The notes under the pieces: generated by a model
What the model saw: the letters and a program-made list of their open reading frames with translations, nothing else
Database searches by the model: none
What the model was told of the DNA's origin: nothing
NCBI GenBank assembly: GCA_041689205.1
Contig: JBDNGQ010000183.1
Location: 1 to 24,241 of the forward strand
Direction of reading: 5' to 3'
Length of the DNA: 24,241 bases
DNA from: JAVVEG01 sp041689205
GTDB taxonomy: Bacteria > Pseudomonadota > Gammaproteobacteria > Pseudomonadales > Pseudohongiellaceae
Part shown: positions 21,538 through 24,241 of the stretch, in pieces
Layout: the number at the start of each line of letters is the position of its first letter
Numbering within the stretch: position 1 is the first letter of the stretch
Program-made: the position numbers and the translations under genes

Positions 21538-23865
21538 TCAGTTGAAGAGTGGTTCAGAACGAGTTTCGGACTGGTGGGATGCGGGCTTATAAACAGCAAG
21601 CGCATATTGTACAACATTGTGAACCAGCTGATGTCCAGCGCGTGCCTGCAGGCTTAAAATCGATTCTGGATGAAACTGCACCGCCATTATCGGCAGTGTG
21701 CGGTGTTGAACGGCCATGACCACCCCCTCTTTGGGGAGCGCGTCAGCCGGATTTGTAGCTGCAGATTGAGTATCAGCAACAGGCACAACACAACGCGCGG
21801 TCACCTGCAGACAGTCGGGCACCTTCCGCGCATACAGCGAGTGATAACGCCCGGCGGTGAACTGCTCATCGATATCCTCGAACAGCACTCCGCCCGAATG
21901 CTGCACCAGCGAGGCTTTGCCATGCATGGGGTAATCGAGTATGCCAAGCTCACCACCAAAATATTCAACAATCCCCTGCAACCCCAGACAGACTCCGAAT
22001 ACCGGCATCGCGCGCTGCACACACAAGTCCAGAGTGGCGCGCAGGTCGAAATCATCGGGTCGGCCGGGGCCAGGCGAAAGAATGACCAGATCGAAGTGTT
22101 CACGCTCCAATGCCGCCCGTGCAAGGGTCGGACGCAAAGTCTGAAGGCGTACGCCATGCACCCGGAAGTAACTGGCAAGGTTGTGTACGAAGGAATCACG
22201 GTGATCAATCATCAACACCCGCAGTTGGGATGCATCGGTCGTTGCGCTATCTGTGTGCACAAAATCCTGGCGCGCTCGGGTCGGCGCCCTGGCCTGCTCA
22301 CCCCGTATCGCAGCCAGTAATGCTGAGGCCTTCAATCGGGTTTCTGCCTCTTCCGCCTCGGGATCAGAGTCAACCAGCAGGGTTGCTCCAGCGCGAACCT
22401 CGGCCTGGCCATTCTTAATCCTTACAGTGCGCAGAGTCAGCCCGGTATTCATATTGCCGTCGAAACCGATACAGCCGATGGCACCGCCGTACCACAGTCG
22501 CGGCGATTTTTCGGTATCTTCAATGAACTGGATGGCAGAATTTTTAGGCGCACCAGTGACCGTTACCGCCCAGGTGTGCGCAAGAAATGCATCCAGCGCA
22601 TCATACTCAGGCATCAGCGTTCCCTGCACATGATCAACGGTATGAATCAATCTGGAATAAAGCTCCACCTGGCGCCTGCCAATCACTTCGATACTGCCAG
22701 GCAAGCAGACGCGGCTTTTATCGTTGCGGTCCACATCGGTACACATCGACAATTCTGCGGAATCTTTTTCCGAATTCAATAATTCCAGAATCTGCTTTGC
22801 GTCAGAGATAGCATCCGTACCACGGGCAATTGTTCCAGAGATAGGACATGTTTCCACCTGATCCCCACGCACTCTCACATACATCTCCGGAGATGCTGCC
22901 ACCAGAAACTCCTGCTCGCCAAGGTTCATCAATGCGCCATAAGGCGCGGGGTTCAGCTGTTGCACACGCAGGAACAGTGCTGAAGGATTCGCTTTGCAGT
23001 GTTCATAAAAAACCTGACCAGGCACCACTTCAAAAAGATCACCACGGTAAAAATGCTGTTTAGCTTTGCGAACTGTCTCTGCGTATTCCCCCGGCAGATG
23101 ATCACATTTTTCTGAACGAGCAACTGCGGCAGGCACATAAATCTGTGCTTCGCCACTGCGTCGCAGGCCACCAGTCGTTTCATAGTTTTCTGCTAATGCC
23201 GGATCAGCACCCAGGGCTGCGCTGGCAGCAGTTCGGCAAACAAACTCATAGCGGTACACTTTGCTAGTCTGCATATAGTGATCTGACACCATGATTTCGT
23301 CCGGCAGGTACAGGACCAGATCACGGTGTTCCTGTTCACGAAGCTGTTTCAGCTGAACGGATTCAAACTGAAACGCAAGGTCGTAACCGAACGCTCCGTA
23401 CAAACCCAGATATTTATCTTTGTCACTTTTGAAATGCTGCGTCAGAGCACGCAGGATGGAAAATACACCAGGCTGTCTGCTGCGCTCTTCCTCTGAGAAG
23501 TTTTCAGCACGGCTGACCAGGTTGATGCGGATATCGGCAGACGTGTGAGTTAACTTCGCGATGGCGGAATTTGCGTGCAAAGCCTGCAACACTTCAGGCA
23601 GCAGAATTTCACCGCGACGATTCAGCGCTTCGATATGAATTTCTCGACTGCGTGCGGTAATAACCAGGGGCGGGTTTACAAAGCCAAGATCCCAGCGCGT
23701 GTAACGGCCTGGATATTCAAACGAAGAGCTGAGCAATACGCCTCGGCAGCTGTCGAGTTTGACACGCAGTTGGGAGATTGCGGTTTCATAGGACACACCT
23801 TGTTCGGCACGCTGTATGCGAACGCCGGCAGCAGTTGTGTAATGGAGTTGTGCAATGGTATTCAC
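21538..23865 (-). CDS. trpE(G): Anthranilate synthase, fused components I and II (TrpE(G))
   Basis: A 775-residue fusion that makes anthranilate from chorismate and glutamine, the first step of tryptophan synthesis. Residues about 1-540 are the TrpE part: LLSSSFEYPGRYTRWDLGF, GAFGYDLAFQFE, DLFEVVPGQVF, CPISGTIARGTD, DVDRNDKSRVC and SRLIHTVDHVQG. A linker of about 35 residues leads to a class I glutamine amidotransferase (about 570-760) with the nucleophile C626 (GVCLGLQG) and H732/E734 (FHPES). The order and phrases match the Rhizobium/Azospirillum TrpE(G) type more than PhzE. GTG 23865 is chosen over TTG 23871 because GAGGA lies 7 nt before it. An insert (about 695-715) interrupts the amidotransferase. 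A Trp-codon leader and attenuator lie upstream. Confidence 0.94.
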   Translation of the reverse strand: MNTIAQLHYTTAAGVRIQRAEQGVSYETAISQLRVKLDSCRGVLLSSSFEYPGRYTRWDLGFVNPPLVITARSREIHIEALNRRGEILLPEVLQALHANSAIAKLTHTSADIRINLVSRAENFSEEERSRQPGVFSILRALTQHFKSDKDKYLGLYGAFGYDLAFQFESVQLKQLREQEHRDLVLYLPDEIMVSDHYMQTSKVYRYEFVCRTAASAALGADPALAENYETTGGLRRSGEAQIYVPAAVARSEKCDHLPGEYAETVRKAKQHFYRGDLFEVVPGQVFYEHCKANPSALFLRVQQLNPAPYGALMNLGEQEFLVAASPEMYVRVRGDQVETCPISGTIARGTDAISDAKQILELLNSEKDSAELSMCTDVDRNDKSRVCLPGSIEVIGRRQVELYSRLIHTVDHVQGTLMPEYDALDAFLAHTWAVTVTGAPKNSAIQFIEDTEKSPRLWYGGAIGCIGFDGNMNTGLTLRTVRIKNGQAEVRAGATLLVDSDPEAEEAETRLKASALLAAIRGEQARAPTRARQDFVHTDSATTDASQLRVLMIDHRDSFVHNLASYFRVHGVRLQTLRPTLARAALEREHFDLVILSPGPGRPDDFDLRATLDLCVQRAMPVFGVCLGLQGIVEYFGGELGILDYPMHGKASLVQHSGGVLFEDIDEQFTAGRYHSLYARKVPDCLQVTARCVVPVADTQSAATNPADALPKEGVVMAVQHRTLPIMAVQFHPESILSLQARAGHQLVHNVVQYALAVYKPASHQSETRSEPLFN

Positions 23866-23945
23866 GGTCAAGTCCTCGCATTAAGTGCCACGAAAGCGGC
23901 GACTGATCCCATCAGGGGGGCGGACTTTTCCAGAATCGAGATTTG

Positions 23946-23984
23946 AGAATAGAACTGGCCGCCTTCCTGTTCAGGGGCAGCCAG
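23946..23984 (-). terminator. Attenuator terminator of trpE(G)
   Basis: On the minus strand, CTGGCTGCC (23984-23976) pairs with GGCGGCCAG (23963-23955), nine pairs with one G-U. The inner CCT/AGG adds three more pairs around a GAAC loop. A U-rich tract TTCTATTCT (23954-23946) follows at once. It lies between the leader peptide stop (23990) and the trpE(G) start (23865), so it can stop transcription before the structural gene. Confidence 0.8.
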
Positions 23985-24011
23985 TAGATTTAGATATCTG
24001 TCTGGCAGCCC
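23975..24011 (-). promoter_or_regulatory. Antiterminator stem of the trp attenuator
   Basis: Segment 1, GGGCTGCCAG (24011-24002), lies in codons 13-16 of the leader peptide. It pairs with segment 2, CTGGCTGCCC (23984-23975), nine pairs with one mismatch. Segment 2 is also the 5' arm of the terminator, so the two structures exclude each other. A ribosome paused at the Trp codons (24028-24023) would leave segment 1 free and favour readthrough; one that proceeds to the stop codon would cover it and allow the terminator. Confidence 0.7.
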
Positions 24012-24049
24012 GAAGAAACCGGCCACCAGTAAAAACCTGGTATATTCAT
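23990..24049 (-). CDS. trpL: trp leader peptide with tandem Trp codons
   Basis: A 19-codon frame, ATG 24049 to TAA 23990, encodes MNIPGFYWWPVSSGCQTDI. Two adjacent Trp codons (TGG TGG, 24028-24023) at positions 8 and 9 are what attenuation requires, since trpE(G) makes tryptophan. The segment following the Trp codons forms one side of the antiterminator. No Shine-Dalgarno precedes the ATG. The predicted transcription start is only 3-5 nt upstream, so translation may be nearly leaderless. A GTG at 24070 in the same frame is a less likely start, because it lies within the promoter. The peptide is too short for typical gene finders. Confidence 0.8.
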   Translation of the reverse strand: MNIPGFYWWPVSSGCQTDI

Positions 24050-24058
24050 AGGGCGTGG

Positions 24059-24087
24059 ATCATGGAGCACGACTGTTTTATTGTCAA
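24059..24087 (-). promoter_or_regulatory. Promoter of trpL-trpE(G)
   Basis: On the minus strand a perfect -35 TTGACA (24087-24082), a 17-bp spacer and CATGAT (24064-24059, 4 of 6) give a start near 24053-24052. It lies 13 bp from the tip of the right IS end. No TrpR-like operator was noticed. Confidence 0.6.
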
Positions 24088-24108
24088 GTCAGTTGTTACG
24101 CAGTGTAA

Positions 24109-24152
24109 GTAGCACATAATCTGTCCGGTTCTGTAGCACATGATCTGTCCGG
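24109..24152. repeat. Paired 20-bp direct repeats inside the IS end (right copy)
   Basis: GTAGCACATNATCTGTCCGG occurs at 24109-24128 and 24133-24152 with one base changed. These mirror the pair at 90-133. They lie upstream of the transposase start and near the element tip, as expected of transposase binding sites, possibly also involved in autoregulation. Confidence 0.7.
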
Positions 24153-24181
24153 CTTCATACTGACCTTTTTCGGAGGTCGTG

Positions 24182-24241
24182 ATGAGACGGACGGAGTGGC
24201 TACAGGAGACACGACGGATGCGATTCGAAGAAGCTTATGGG
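24182..24241 (+). CDS. Transposase, N-terminal 20 codons only (ISNCY-like), cut by the window edge
   Basis: ATG 24182 with GGAGG 6 nt upstream opens the same 20-codon partial frame as the left end, here reading rightward out of the window. Only the N-terminus before the expected helix-turn-helix is visible, so the family assignment rests on recall of similar N-termini. Together the two copies show an inverted pair of elements with transposases pointing away from the intervening genes. Confidence 0.65.
   Translation, partial: MRRTEWLQETRRMRFEEAYG

Larger units (their letters stand above)
24101..24241. repeat. Insertion sequence end (right copy)
   Basis: The exact inverted copy of bases 1-141. 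It begins CAGTGTAAGTAGCAC at the junction with unique DNA and runs into the transposase start. The trpE(G) promoter lies just to its left. The transposase reads to the right, out of the window. Confidence 0.9.

Noticed and set aside
21670..22320. 216-codon plus-strand frame
   Set aside because: It is a shadow of trpE(G), whose motifs on the minus strand are complete.
23919..23963. Later hairpin GGCGG/CCGCC in the trp leader as the terminator
   Set aside because: Its stem is only 5 bp (plus CCAG/CTGG after an internal loop) and no U-run follows; the hairpin at 23955-23984 with its U-rich tail fits better.
142..24100. A classical cargo-carrying composite transposon
   Set aside because: The enclosed genes are central metabolism and transport, with no resistance, virulence or plasmid genes; two IS copies in an IS-bearing chromosome explain the ends.
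1..24241. A circular molecule or plasmid
   Set aside because: The terminal repeats are inverted, not direct, so the ends cannot be joined into a circle by overlap.

Overview
The window looks like one complete contig, probably metagenomic, from a gammaproteobacterium of moderate GC. The two-subunit AruF/AruG arginine succinyltransferase, Hsp33, MipA/OmpV and a TcyP close to the E. coli protein point that way. The fused TrpE(G) is of the type best known from alphaproteobacteria, so the class is an inference. Both ends are the same 141 bp in inverted orientation. Each copy carries the first 20 codons of an ISNCY-like transposase reading outward, so the segment lies between two insertion-sequence copies facing away from each other.

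Layout from left to right: IS end (1-141); a thiolase (223-1404); the arginine succinyltransferase (AST) operon astC-aruF-aruG-astD-astB (1571-7645), with astE on the opposite strand converging on astB (7636-8619). Next comes a 288-bp spacer with a long hairpin repeat, then arfB and a VOC-family gene on the minus strand. An 880-bp non-coding stretch (9781-10660) holds two strong plus-strand terminators, each preceded by structured sequence, which suggests two small RNAs. A five-gene branched-chain amino acid type (Liv) ABC transporter follows (10661-15686), with overlapping or touching genes from livH to livF. After it come a secreted S1/P1 nuclease, a MipA/OmpV outer membrane protein, a cystine transporter tcyP (minus), threonine aldolase ltaE (plus), Hsp33 hslO (minus) and the fused anthranilate synthase trpE(G) (minus), then the second IS end.

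Functional theme: amino acid metabolism. The AST operon takes arginine to glutamate and succinate, releasing ammonia. The ABC system and TcyP import amino acids, LtaE cleaves threonine to glycine and acetaldehyde, and TrpE(G) starts tryptophan synthesis. No regulator gene is present.

The most informative signal is a complete attenuator upstream of trpE(G). It has a 19-codon leader peptide with adjacent Trp codons, a terminator hairpin with a U-rich tail, and a competing antiterminator, all inside 110 bp beside the IS end. Short tandem repeats (13-15 bp units) also sit at several gene ends, and an unexplained hairpin repeat lies beside astE.
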